Program-made: the position numbers and the translations under genes | The notes under the pieces: generated by a model | The model's input: the letters and a program-made list of their open reading frames with translations, nothing else | Told to the model about the DNA's origin: nothing | Database searches by the model: none | Shown here: positions 1 through 8,886 of the stretch, in pieces | Numbering within the stretch: position 1 is the stretch's first letter | How the letters are laid out: every line of letters begins with the position of its first letter | NCBI GenBank assembly: GCA_039105265.1 | Contig: JAPFFF010000010.1 | Location: forward strand, 2,666,001-2,730,000 | DNA length: 64,000 nucleotides | Reading direction: 5' to 3' | From: Tritrichomonas musculus | Lineage: Eukaryota; Parabasalia; Tritrichomonadida; Tritrichomonadidae

Positions 1-1550
1 TTATCTAATTCATAAGCCAATTCATCCTCATCAACAAACTTCTCATCAGCTTGTGCGCTTGTATAATACGCTGTTAAGTCAACAGGTTCAGGTATTTCAC
101 TCTTCAAAGCTAATTCATCATTTGTTTCTGCTAATGTTATTGTTATCGGAAGGTATTGATATTTATCATAAATTGCTCCAGTAAATTCATCCCACACTAA
201 TTCAAAATACTCCCCTTCACTTTCAAATCCTTCAGCTTCATGTTGTTTAACGTTATATTCATCATCAGCATATAATTCATTTGTCTTAAATCTGATATCA
301 AAATGGAATATATTACTACTATTGTCTAATTTATAACCAACCAAATGTGTTCCTTCTTTGAACGGTAAAACGTGAGATGTATCCATTCCGTTTTCTTCAT
401 ATTCTTCTGGTACTGGACCTATATTAGGAAACATATATGTCTTGATTTCAATTGTGTATTCAGTTGATACATTCAAATTATCTCTCGTGATGTAATTCTT
501 CAAATCATCTTTTGGAACATATCGTTCGGCACAATCATCCAAAGCCGATTGAAAACCTTCATTAACTGCTATACTTGTTAAACACATTGATGCTTGAGCT
601 GATAATGGTTTATCATCTTCAGCCATCAATTTCTGAAACATTTCGTCGGGTAATAGTTCTTTTATGTTCAATTGCAACTCACTATTTTTGAGTACTTCCG
701 GAATATCTGTCTTCATTGCATATCCTTTCAGTGTTTCATTCAATGTTGATTCATTGACCAAATCTGTTGGTATATCTGTTTTATTGGTCATAACATGCTC
801 TACATATTTATACACAAATTCTCTTGTTAATTTAGCTGATAATACGTTTTTATCAAAAGAACGAATATATATATTATGTAGAAATTTTTCAACATCATCA
901 TTATCAACTGTTGCTGTTTTAACAATCAATTTATTATCCTTGGTATATTCAAAAAAATCAGAAAGAACATACAAACATAAATTAGCCGATAATACATTGT
1001 TATCATTAGCAATTTCGCCTATATGTTGAAGAAATGTTGGAGCATCTTTATTATATTCTTTTTCATATGTAAGTATTTCAATATTATTGTTGTTTGTTAA
1101 ATCGCTCTTCAAAGCATATTTACCTTCAGCGACTGTTTTCGTTTCATACTTATCTAATTCATAAGCCAATTCATCCTCATCAACAAACTTCTCATCAGCT
1201 TGTGCGCTTGTATAATACGGTGTCAAGTCAACTGGTTCTGGTATATCTGTCTTCAATGCATATCCTTTTAATGCTTCATTTATTTTTGTCGTCAATGATT
1301 CTTCATTAATCAAGTCATCAGGAATATCAGTTGATAAAGCATAATTGTTGATAACATAATCACGCAATCCGTTAACAGCTTCATTCAATTGTTCCTTAGT
1401 GATTCCATTTCCGTTTGAAATCCCTACGTTTCCGTTCGATGTATCACCTTTGATAACATAATTATCGACATATCTTTTAATGTATTCGTTAATCAATCCG
1501 TCAATAGTATTTGTTTTTGTTATGTGTCCGCTCTGCTCAATCGTAAACAT
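1..1550 (-). CDS. Fibre-like modular protein (partial, runs off left edge)
   Basis: An open frame of 516 codons begins with the ATG complementary to 1548-1550 and leaves the window at base 1. The product, starting MFTIEQSGHITKTNTIDG, is built from repeated modules of the form YALKTDIPEPVDLTPYYTSA, separated by 'NEESLTTKINEALKGYA'-like linkers. This Y-A-L-K-T-[DE]-I-P-E-P-V-D-L signature also occurs in the two fibre-like ORFs of element B (12192-16135) and resembles phage tail-fibre shaft modules. A receptor-binding fibre or spike role is an inference from this modularity. It is divergently paired with the gene at 1573, with only 22 bp between start codons. One module pair is nearly identical at the DNA level (bases 1-91 and 1150-1240). 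Confidence 0.7.
   Translation of the reverse strand, partial: MFTIEQSGHITKTNTIDGLINEYIKRYVDNYVIKGDTSNGNVGISNGNGITKEQLNEAVNGLRDYVINNYALSTDIPDDLINEESLTTKINEALKGYALKTDIPEPVDLTPYYTSAQADEKFVDEDELAYELDKYETKTVAEGKYALKSDLTNNNNIEILTYEKEYNKDAPTFLQHIGEIANDNNVLSANLCLYVLSDFFEYTKDNKLIVKTATVDNDDVEKFLHNIYIRSFDKNVLSAKLTREFVYKYVEHVMTNKTDIPTDLVNESTLNETLKGYAMKTDIPEVLKNSELQLNIKELLPDEMFQKLMAEDDKPLSAQASMCLTSIAVNEGFQSALDDCAERYVPKDDLKNYITRDNLNVSTEYTIEIKTYMFPNIGPVPEEYEENGMDTSHVLPFKEGTHLVGYKLDNSSNIFHFDIRFKTNELYADDEYNVKQHEAEGFESEGEYFELVWDEFTGAIYDKYQYLPITITLAETNDELALKSEIPEPVDLTAYYTSAQADEKFVDEDELAYELD
1150..1240. repeat. In-frame direct repeat within the fibre-like gene (other copy at 1-91)
   Basis: Bases 1150-1240 repeat bases 1-91; the first 70 or so bases are identical and a handful of differences follow. 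The offset is 1149 bp, exactly 383 codons, so the repeat is in frame. It encodes the segment ending in DELAYELDKYETKT and the neighbouring PVDL module. This suggests growth of the fibre by internal duplication or homogenisation between modules. Confidence 0.9.
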
Positions 1551-1572
1551 TCAATTTATTAGAAACTAAACA

Positions 1573-3867
1573 ATGTCAAAACAAGATAAAAATAATTCAT
1601 CTGATAGCTTTGAATTAGATTTGAGTAATATTGATGATGAAACTATATTTGATAGTGAGGTATCTAAACCTGATGATGATGAAGAACTAGAGGACCCGAT
1701 AGATTATTTTAAGAACACGTTTCTCAGTACATACAAACTAGAACACCCCAATGATTTAATTAATTTGTTGTATTTGATACAAAACAATGAATATACAGGA
1801 AGAAGTGTGGGAAAGATTCGTGAAATGAAAGTCAAGTTTCGTCGATTTGTTTCATTGATGAACAAAATCAATGCAGGTATTAAAAGTAAAGGCAATCGAT
1901 TCCTTAGTTTAAAAGAGTACACAACAGATAAAAAAAGTCTTGATATCATTATCAATTACTTCAATATTGTTGTCAACGATGATTTAAATTATAGCTCTGA
2001 CGGTTTTCGTTCATCACCCATCAAACCACCGAGAAAGAGTCAAACACCACAAACCACCAAAGGAAGAAGAAAGAGAACAAGCATACATGAACCAACACTT
2101 GATACTAATAAACGAAGAACACCAAGAAGAAAACGCATAACTCCGAGTGATTCTGATGAAAATGACTCGACAATACAATTGCCTAAAGACAGTGAAGATT
2201 CATTACTTAATATAACATTAAGCGAATCAGATTCTGAGTCATTAATATTGAAAAACGATGATTTATCTGATTCTTTTATTGAACCATCAAAGGAACACAA
2301 TAAAAATAATTTTTCAACTAATAAAATGGCAGACGACAACAACAATAATAACGGACCTCTTCAATCATTATATGATGATGAATTAGATGATTGGCATGAT
2401 GATGATGAAGCAGCAACCGAAGCATACAGATATACAAAAACACCTGCAAAACAACCATACAAATATGATGATGATGAAGAAGAAGCACAAGAAATTAAAT
2501 CACCTTTTGCAAGGAAATACAAAGGATATGCAGAAGATAACAAAGCAGATAATGAAATACTTGATGAATTAATAAGAAATGCAAAGCAACCCTCAAAGAA
2601 TACTCGCGGACGTCGTGATAAAAAAGATATGCCTCTTGTTAACTCAACATTAAAGGATTCATTTGACAAGCTTGAAATACCTCGGGTTGGTGGTAATATA
2701 TCCTATTACAGAGATAAATTTATTGATATGATTATTAACGGAAACTTCAGAATCAAATACATTCCGAATGCAGCTTGTCGTGATACAGCTATTGAATACT
2801 GTAAGAATTCAGTTGATAAAGACGGTAAACCAAGATATCGTTTATTACCAGAAAATGCCAAAGACCCGTTAGGAAACTCAATAACAGACTTGAACGGTGA
2901 TAAAGTTGATGATGTTGTTTTAATTGATAGGAACGGTAATCCTTCAATCATTAACGGATACAAGCTTGTATTTGCTTCTCCTTACAAGAAAGTTTGGAAA
3001 TCTGTTATTAAAACAAAACAAGAAAGAAAAGAAATGCCGTTCAATAAATGGATTCAATCATTATTTGATAAAGATATCAAGAAAATTGATTGGGATGCTG
3101 GTCAATACAAATTAACAAAGGGAAAAGAAATGCAAGAGCTAGAAAATTTTTACGGTCCTATGGGTCTGGGAAAAGCAAGAGTCAGCAAACGTATTACACC
3201 AAGTTCTTATTGGTCATCAATCTTTTCTAAAGTCTGGAAAGTGTATTGGAATGACGAACAATTCTTTGTATTATCTCCTTTGAAGAAACTCATCAATTAC
3301 CTTGCTGTATCAAATATGTTATTTGCTTATCTCTTTGATGCTCCTTTCAAAGAAATCATTCAAGACAATAAGTTCAATGGAAAGATATTAACATATGAAC
3401 AATGGACATATTGGAAACAACAGAACAATAAAGAATATGTTTCAGTATTAGGAAAGAATGTTCAATCATATGTTGAGAAGATTATTGATAAAGCTATTGA
3501 TATCACATCAGGAGAATTAAAGGCTGAACCAAGTAATTGGGGTAAACAATTTACTGAATTAATGCATTACATTGATTATGTTGTCTTTGGTGTTGGTTTC
3601 AATGTTGATGTAAGTAAGCAAGAAGGATATAACAGGTTGAAACGAAATGCAGAAGGAATTAAAGAAGCATCGCCAGAAGATATTAAGAACGTTAAAGATA
3701 ATTTCATTAAACGAATCACCGCAGCAATAGAAAGAGATATATATCCAAATTGTGGATACACAGCATTCAAAGCACAACTCAAAGAAAGTAAATTGCAGAA
3801 CAAAAATAAATATGATAATTTTGCTGTTAATCTTAAACCATTACATCAAAGAATGAATAATGAATAA
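1573..3867 (+). CDS. Conserved Polinton protein with DxNGDxxxD loop, long acidic N-terminus
   Basis: This encodes 764 residues. The first 370 or so are low-complexity: acidic (Asp/Glu/Ser) runs with a basic patch of PRRKR type around residues 170-195. The C-terminal half is globular and contains DLNGDKVDDVVLIDRNG, followed about ten residues later by NGYKL. Element B's protein at 20112-21200 has the same arrangement (DINGDNIPDVAIRNANNKY then NGY), followed in both by Trp/Tyr-rich helical sequence, so they are homologous. The Asp-rich loop resembles calcium-binding EF-hand or FG-GAP loops, but that is resemblance only. A virion or packaging role is inferred from conservation between elements. 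Its stop codon abuts the stop of the convergent gene at 3868 with no intervening base. Confidence 0.75.
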   Translation: MSKQDKNNSSDSFELDLSNIDDETIFDSEVSKPDDDEELEDPIDYFKNTFLSTYKLEHPNDLINLLYLIQNNEYTGRSVGKIREMKVKFRRFVSLMNKINAGIKSKGNRFLSLKEYTTDKKSLDIIINYFNIVVNDDLNYSSDGFRSSPIKPPRKSQTPQTTKGRRKRTSIHEPTLDTNKRRTPRRKRITPSDSDENDSTIQLPKDSEDSLLNITLSESDSESLILKNDDLSDSFIEPSKEHNKNNFSTNKMADDNNNNNGPLQSLYDDELDDWHDDDEAATEAYRYTKTPAKQPYKYDDDEEEAQEIKSPFARKYKGYAEDNKADNEILDELIRNAKQPSKNTRGRRDKKDMPLVNSTLKDSFDKLEIPRVGGNISYYRDKFIDMIINGNFRIKYIPNAACRDTAIEYCKNSVDKDGKPRYRLLPENAKDPLGNSITDLNGDKVDDVVLIDRNGNPSIINGYKLVFASPYKKVWKSVIKTKQERKEMPFNKWIQSLFDKDIKKIDWDAGQYKLTKGKEMQELENFYGPMGLGKARVSKRITPSSYWSSIFSKVWKVYWNDEQFFVLSPLKKLINYLAVSNMLFAYLFDAPFKEIIQDNKFNGKILTYEQWTYWKQQNNKEYVSVLGKNVQSYVEKIIDKAIDITSGELKAEPSNWGKQFTELMHYIDYVVFGVGFNVDVSKQEGYNRLKRNAEGIKEASPEDIKNVKDNFIKRITAAIERDIYPNCGYTAFKAQLKESKLQNKNKYDNFAVNLKPLHQRMNNE

Positions 3868-4986
3868 TTAATTTAAATCAAAACCTCCATTATTGTTATT
3901 ATTATTATTATTATTTTTGTCATTTGGGTCTGAAACGATTCTAAAACTATAACGTTTTGTTGATTGTGGTTGTTGCTTCTGGTCTTGCTGATTATCAAGT
4001 GAAGTTGACAAGTCTTCAAAAGTATCATTATTTATGTTTTGTTGTCGTTCAGAATAATTTGATGTCTTATTAGGATTTGGTGTTTCAAAATAAAAGCCTT
4101 GTGATTGATTTTGATTTCTTACATGCCAATCGTCTTCAATTTCCATAGGTTCATAGCTTGTTGGATAATTTGGTTTTGTACTTATGGCTGATGCTGAAAA
4201 ATGAACTTTGTTATCATTTTCTTTTGATTTATGCTTTCTTGGTGGATTGGGAGTTAATGATTTAATATTTTCTGTTGTTTCATTTGCTGTTGTTTCGTTA
4301 TCGGGTTTTATATTTGGTTTGAATATAGGATATTCAGTGAATATAGTATCATTTCGAAAACCTAAATGTGCAGGTTTCTTCGGTTTATAATTCGTATTTT
4401 GATTTAAATCGTTCATTGTTTGTATTCTAATATCATTGGTGTCAGAACCTGGTTCTGTGTTATCATAGAAATCAATTATCGGTATTAAGTTTGGATTATC
4501 ATAAACGGTGAATGATATATATGTTTTATTTGCATTAGGATTATAACCTGTATCAGCTGCAGTAATTATATTATTAAATGCATTCATGAATACCTCATAA
4601 GTAAAAGCGAAATTTACTCTATTAAAATAAGCTTCACCATCATATTCTACATAATAATTTGTTATATCTTTAGGTGTGTTATCATTTAATAATACAAATA
4701 CAGGTTCTTGAAATCCTGGTAGTATCTTTCGTATAAATATGTATGACGGACTATAAATTCCATCACCAATTAAATATAACATCCATGCAGGTCTAGTCGT
4801 TAATGTTGTACCTTTATAAATACTTTGAACTTGCCTCGGAAATGTAAAAGTTGATGGAAAAATATAAATTGACCTTGATTCAGTAGTCGTAATCATAGCA
4901 AATGCAATCGGTGCTACACCATTAATTTTATAATTACTCATATCAGCCAATTGATTCGGATTTAAATAAAATACATGAGAATCCAT
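3868..4986 (-). CDS. Uncharacterised Polinton protein, low-complexity C-terminus
   Basis: This is a 372-residue protein that I do not recognise. Residues 1-175 look globular and beta-rich (MDSHVFYLNPNQLADMSNYK onwards). The remainder is Asn/Thr/Pro/Gln-rich and ends in a run of nine Asn and GGFDLN, encoded by an (AAT)n-type tract near 3893-3917. It sits between the DxNGD gene and the small gene at 4999, on the same strand as the small gene and the integrase, with 12 bp between it and its upstream neighbour. A minor structural protein is possible from position alone; no homologue was seen in B or in the visible part of C. Confidence 0.65.
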   Translation of the reverse strand: MDSHVFYLNPNQLADMSNYKINGVAPIAFAMITTTESRSIYIFPSTFTFPRQVQSIYKGTTLTTRPAWMLYLIGDGIYSPSYIFIRKILPGFQEPVFVLLNDNTPKDITNYYVEYDGEAYFNRVNFAFTYEVFMNAFNNIITAADTGYNPNANKTYISFTVYDNPNLIPIIDFYDNTEPGSDTNDIRIQTMNDLNQNTNYKPKKPAHLGFRNDTIFTEYPIFKPNIKPDNETTANETTENIKSLTPNPPRKHKSKENDNKVHFSASAISTKPNYPTSYEPMEIEDDWHVRNQNQSQGFYFETPNPNKTSNYSERQQNINNDTFEDLSTSLDNQQDQKQQPQSTKRYSFRIVSDPNDKNNNNNNNNNGGFDLN

Positions 4987-4998
4987 TTTGAATAGTCA

Positions 4999-5349
4999 TT
5001 AATAAATCAAAAGACAACTGAATATAAATGATTCAGGTTCAATAACGTTTCCTTTCATATCTGTGAACCATAAATGATACTCTTTTTTTGTGTTGTTCAG
5101 ACACTCATATTTTCGATATTTCGTTTGTCGTCTGTTAGCAAGCATAATGAAATGGTCGCAGAAAGGCATGAATTCAACTATATCTGAATGAACCATCAAA
5201 TCACCGACAATATGTTGATTGACAACAGCCCCACAATACTGAACAACAATGTACTTCTTGTTGCGACTATAAACGAAATCATCAGGAAGATTAAAATCTT
5301 TTGATTGTGTGTGATAGTATCGTTTTGTGATTGGTTGTTTAGCTTTCAT
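4999..5349 (-). CDS. Small conserved Polinton protein (WFTDxxGNxIxP family)
   Basis: This encodes 116 residues. It is homologous to the element B protein at 16123-16455: both share a YIxxQxC motif in the first half and a C-terminal block of the form KYE-x(7)-KxEY/FxxWFTDxxGNxIxPxxF, ending in a hydrophobic strand and Tyr. The ending is reminiscent of a beta-strand-rich capsid-associated or knob domain. It begins inside the 3' end of the integrase frame (11 bp overlap, 5339-5349), suggesting tight co-linear expression. Function unknown; structural role inferred from conservation and neighbours. Confidence 0.7.
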   Translation of the reverse strand: MKAKQPITKRYYHTQSKDFNLPDDFVYSRNKKYIVVQYCGAVVNQHIVGDLMVHSDIVEFMPFCDHFIMLANRRQTKYRKYECLNNTKKEYHLWFTDMKGNVIEPESFIFSCLLIY

Positions 5350-6415
5350 TTTGCGTTTTATAAGTCAAAAAGAATACTTTATAATCATCATTCAAAGCAT
5401 CTATTGACGAACAAACATATTTTGTGTACATGATTGGAACTGTTATTATTGTTTTGTTCTTCAGTGTTTTGTTAGTTTGACGCAAAGGATTTAATGGTTT
5501 ACATTTAACGTTTCCAGACTCATAACAAATGAATTCAGCAAGTTCATTAAATACTCTTCTTCGCTTTTCATGTTTCTTTTCTGTTTTTCCGTAATCGGTG
5601 TGAATGAGTATTATATTTTTGGGCTTGTATGACAGAAGACCTTTAAATCGTTGTTTTTGTTGAATCTCTTTCAATTGCATTGATTTGGCTCTAATGTATT
5701 GCCATTCAAAGTCGCGGTCGTCTTGCATCTGTTGAGGTGTTAGATAAATGTATTTTGATTGTCGTTTGTCAAGGTATTCATCAGTTTCTTCGTCAAATGA
5801 TGTGTATAAAGGATTCAATAAACGAAGAGATGAATGAGGAGTGTTATTGTACCATTCAACCGTTTGTTGTATCAATACATTGTTTGTCATTCGTTGTTGT
5901 GATTCACCGAAAGCATTTCGTAATGTTCTGATTACGGCATCAACACATTTATGTGCATTCGTGAAAGGTGAATCATCAATGATTAACTTTATTTTGTTTG
6001 GTGCTTTGACTTTAATTGACGGTTTGTTTGTTTGATATAGCTCTTCACCGTTGCAATAGTCTTTGAATGTATTTGATATAAAAGCCTTTTCACCATCACA
6101 TTTAATTGTTTCAATTCTGATATTCCTTTTATTGACTAGTTTATCAATTACTTTGATTACATAAAACACAGATTTGTAATCAATTGGTTCAACAATTAAG
6201 TATTTGGTGTTTACATTGATAAGAACAAGATAAGCTTTGTTTAATGCAAACATTATATCCATTTCCCAACAATGAGGCTCAAATGAAAAGTCAGGTTTTG
6301 ATAGTTTCTTTACTGTTTTCAATTGATAATCCTTAATATAGGGCTCAGTTTTAATGTTTGTGTCTTTGATGTACTTGTATTTAGATTTGAAAGGATAGTT
6401 GATTGATTCATTCAT
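5339..6415 (-). CDS. Polinton integrase (retroviral-like DDE fold)
   Basis: This encodes 358 residues. The rve-type catalytic core runs from about residue 48 to 205: EMDIMF with Asp53 in the first strand, the typical LVLINVNTKYL second strand, then IKCDGEKAF with Asp107, and a helix AVIRTLRNAF followed by WYNNTPHSSL, the usual integrase end-of-core signature. A chromo/SH3-like C-terminal region follows (residues 250-330, FNELAEFICYESGN). Integrases of this kind insert Polinton DNA into host chromosomes. The family identification is firm. The strand matches its downstream neighbours, and the gene starts 58 bp from the end of the capsid gene. Confidence 0.85.
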   Translation of the reverse strand: MNESINYPFKSKYKYIKDTNIKTEPYIKDYQLKTVKKLSKPDFSFEPHCWEMDIMFALNKAYLVLINVNTKYLIVEPIDYKSVFYVIKVIDKLVNKRNIRIETIKCDGEKAFISNTFKDYCNGEELYQTNKPSIKVKAPNKIKLIIDDSPFTNAHKCVDAVIRTLRNAFGESQQRMTNNVLIQQTVEWYNNTPHSSLRLLNPLYTSFDEETDEYLDKRQSKYIYLTPQQMQDDRDFEWQYIRAKSMQLKEIQQKQRFKGLLSYKPKNIILIHTDYGKTEKKHEKRRRVFNELAEFICYESGNVKCKPLNPLRQTNKTLKNKTIITVPIMYTKYVCSSIDALNDDYKVFFLTYKTQNES

Positions 6416-6473
6416 TTGAATCGCAAAAATAAAGATATTATTTAATGACGATTATTTAATGAAATCAATTTAT

Positions 6474-8546
6474 TTATTCATTTGCTTGGCTTCCTTTTGG
6501 TGATTCGTCGTCAACATATTCCAAACCTTCAAGTGATAGTTTAAAGTAAGAGTCCCTAGTTATCCATAATTGAGTTGGTGGTGGTCTGGTGATGGTTCCA
6601 TCTGGCTCAACAACATTGTAATATGTATCATCAGCTCCTGTATAGATAGGCATTCCATTGACTTGTATCTGAACGTTTCCAAAACCTCCATCAAGTCCGT
6701 CATAACAATATCCTGCACTTGCTCGTTCTGTTTGAATGTTGAATACAAATGATGTTGCATCACTAATTGTATTCTTGTATCTCTTTCCGTTCGCGTCATT
6801 CTTTGGCATTGTCATTGAGTCTTCAAATTCCTTTGTGCATGAAAGAGTGATTGCATCTAAATCACCAGCCGTTAATTGATTTTCAAAGAATCGTGCACCA
6901 ATAGTTGAAACGTTTTCGTCTGGAAAGTTCTTTCCACCGATATTTAAGAAACAATTTTGATAAACTGGATTTTCAAAGACTGTTAAATCATTATGATGCT
7001 TTGGAAACATGATTGATAAATTAGTTGCATTGATTAATGGAATATTCAATGTTGACTTGATTCCGTTAGCTGCTGGAGCGATTGGGAAAGCATGATAATC
7101 AACTTTTTGTGAAGGAATGATTAAACCTTGTCTTAAAATGTCTTCAATTCCTTGTCTTGTAGCTTCACAAACACCAAAGCCTTGCATATTAGATTTACAA
7201 GCTGTGATTGTCATTCGATTAACTGTTAATGTTGCTGTTTGAGCAGAATAAGTTTCTTTCAATAATTGAGCTCTTGCATCATGATATTCATTAACAACTC
7301 TGAGAGCTGATTTAGCAACTGTTTTCTCAATTTGCCAAACATAATACTTTCCGTCGTTGTGTGTCAATGGTGGCTTTGTGTAATCTGGATTTGCTAAACA
7401 AATCTCTTCATCAGTTGCTGTTGGTTTGAGGTCTAATTTTGCGAACTCTTCTGCTGTATAACTGAAATACATTGAAAGGTCTGTTGCAATATCATCATAA
7501 GTATATGAACCATCGCTTCCAAAGTTATATTGCTCACCAATTCTATAAGTGAGTTTATATTTGATTGGTGCAGGTGTTGGTTCAGGTGATGGTGATGGTT
7601 CTGGTTTATCTTCTTCTTCTGGTGATGGGTCAGGTGATGGTGATGGTGGTACAGGTGTTGGTGATGGTGATGGGTCTGGTGACGGAGTTCCTGGTCCTGG
7701 AATCACAGCTTGATTACCGATTTGTGTGAATTGATGACGAAGATGACCACGGGCTTTGATTTCCTTTAATCTATCGAGTTCATCCATCGATATTGAATCA
7801 TTATCTTCAAGAAATACTTTCGCTTCAGCAACTGTGTAAGGGTCTAATACTGCCCAAACAAGACCAGCTGGACTAACTTGAAAACGAATTGATAAATCAC
7901 CAATGATTCCGTTAGGGAATAAATCGAATGCCTGTAATGCAAGCAAATCATCAAAAGGAACATTCAAATCAAATTCGACTTCACTTCTTCCTGTGTTCTT
8001 AAATGAATTCAAGTTAACATAAGCTCCTGCATGTGTCTGTGAATAGTTGCTAATGTTTTCCCACAATGAATGAACGAATCTGCGACGTTTCTTCTCGGCT
8101 TCTGGTTTAACTGAAGAATATAAGAAGCCCTCACGAATGCATTCATTCTGTTGGTATCCGACATTGACATTATTATGAAGAATCTCTAACCTGTCAAACA
8201 ACTGATTTGAAGATTTGAAACCAACAAACAGCTTGTACAAGTTGTTGGGGTCATCAATGGCGTTTAATTTACTCATATCTGTGTTCAATGATAAATCTAA
8301 TTTAACGTGAAATGTTAAGAAACCTTTATCAATATCACTTACGAAATGGTCAGGATGTGTTAAACTGATTTGCGAATATTGACCAGCTGTAAACGGAGCT
8401 GGTTGATCATGACAGTCAACTGTTCTGAATGAAAATGAACGTGTACCGTCATTGACATTAATCATGTTTCTCATCTCTTCAAATGCATGAAGAACGTTTC
8501 CTGTTTCAGTGCGAAGGTTATGAGCTCTTTCGTTTCGGTATAACAT
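6474..8546 (-). CDS. Major capsid protein (double jelly-roll type), element A
   Basis: This encodes 690 residues, homologous along its length to the proteins at 16517 and 62066. Shared landmarks are an N-terminal GNVLHAFEEMRNMI / F-S-F-x(8)-D block, H-P-D-H-x(4)-I-D-K-x-F, an ALQAFDLFPNxIxGD block, MQGFGVCEATRQGIEDIL, and PLINATNLSIMFPKHHNDLT near residue 495. This pattern marks the abundant Polinton capsid protein predicted to form hexameric capsomers. Distinctive here is a Pro/Ser/Thr/Asp-rich insert, residues about 285-335, absent from the other two capsid proteins and probably a surface loop. Divergent with the gene at 8596 across 49 bp. Confidence 0.85.
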   Translation of the reverse strand: MLYRNERAHNLRTETGNVLHAFEEMRNMINVNDGTRSFSFRTVDCHDQPAPFTAGQYSQISLTHPDHFVSDIDKGFLTFHVKLDLSLNTDMSKLNAIDDPNNLYKLFVGFKSSNQLFDRLEILHNNVNVGYQQNECIREGFLYSSVKPEAEKKRRRFVHSLWENISNYSQTHAGAYVNLNSFKNTGRSEVEFDLNVPFDDLLALQAFDLFPNGIIGDLSIRFQVSPAGLVWAVLDPYTVAEAKVFLEDNDSISMDELDRLKEIKARGHLRHQFTQIGNQAVIPGPGTPSPDPSPSPTPVPPSPSPDPSPEEEDKPEPSPSPEPTPAPIKYKLTYRIGEQYNFGSDGSYTYDDIATDLSMYFSYTAEEFAKLDLKPTATDEEICLANPDYTKPPLTHNDGKYYVWQIEKTVAKSALRVVNEYHDARAQLLKETYSAQTATLTVNRMTITACKSNMQGFGVCEATRQGIEDILRQGLIIPSQKVDYHAFPIAPAANGIKSTLNIPLINATNLSIMFPKHHNDLTVFENPVYQNCFLNIGGKNFPDENVSTIGARFFENQLTAGDLDAITLSCTKEFEDSMTMPKNDANGKRYKNTISDATSFVFNIQTERASAGYCYDGLDGGFGNVQIQVNGMPIYTGADDTYYNVVEPDGTITRPPPTQLWITRDSYFKLSLEGLEYVDDESPKGSQANE

Positions 8547-8595
8547 TTATGATTGAATAAAAAGGAAATAAATCACTTTTATCATTAATTAAATT
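8547..8595. promoter_or_regulatory. Bidirectional promoter between capsid and amphipathic-protein genes (element A)
   Basis: The 49-bp gap serves two divergent genes. On the plus strand TCACTTTTATCATTA (8573-8587) matches the trichomonad initiator consensus TCAYTWYTCATTA almost perfectly, about 10-20 bases before the ATG at 8596. On the minus strand a TCAATCATAA sequence lies just before the capsid ATG. The Inr match is seen directly; its use is inferred. Confidence 0.65.
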
Positions 8596-8850
8596 ATGGG
8601 TGTCGGTATATTCAACAAAATCAAGAACGCATTTAAATCAATTGGCGGTAAAGTTAAATCATTTGCTCAGAAAGCAGTTAAAGCAATTCCAAAAGTTGTT
8701 GATGTTGGAAAGCAAATCATGGACAGAGTCAAACCAATTACACAATTCATTCCTGGTGTTGGTCAGGTAGTAGACGCAATTGATACAGGTTTAAATGTTG
8801 CTGACAGAGTTGGGAGATTTGGAAAATCAATATTGAATGAAGTTAAATGA
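8596..8850 (+). CDS. Small amphipathic capsid-associated protein, element A
   Basis: This encodes 84 residues, strongly basic and Gly/Val/Ala-rich, starting MGVGIFNKIKNAFKSIGGKV, with alternating hydrophobic and Lys residues that would form amphipathic helices. Proteins of the same kind lie divergently next to the capsid gene in element B (18501-18812) and element C (61715-61996); B and C share the start AFGSW. The conserved position next to the capsid gene suggests a virion protein, perhaps membrane-active like adenovirus pVI, but that is inference from composition. No catalytic motif is present. Confidence 0.75.
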   Translation: MGVGIFNKIKNAFKSIGGKVKSFAQKAVKAIPKVVDVGKQIMDRVKPITQFIPGVGQVVDAIDTGLNVADRVGRFGKSILNEVK

Positions 8851-8886
8851 AAAACAATGAATTATAATGATTTAATATGATTATAA

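Noticed and set aside
664-1309. Plus-strand ORFs over the fibre-like gene
   Set aside because: They are shadows of the continuous minus-strand frame from 1550 to the window edge.
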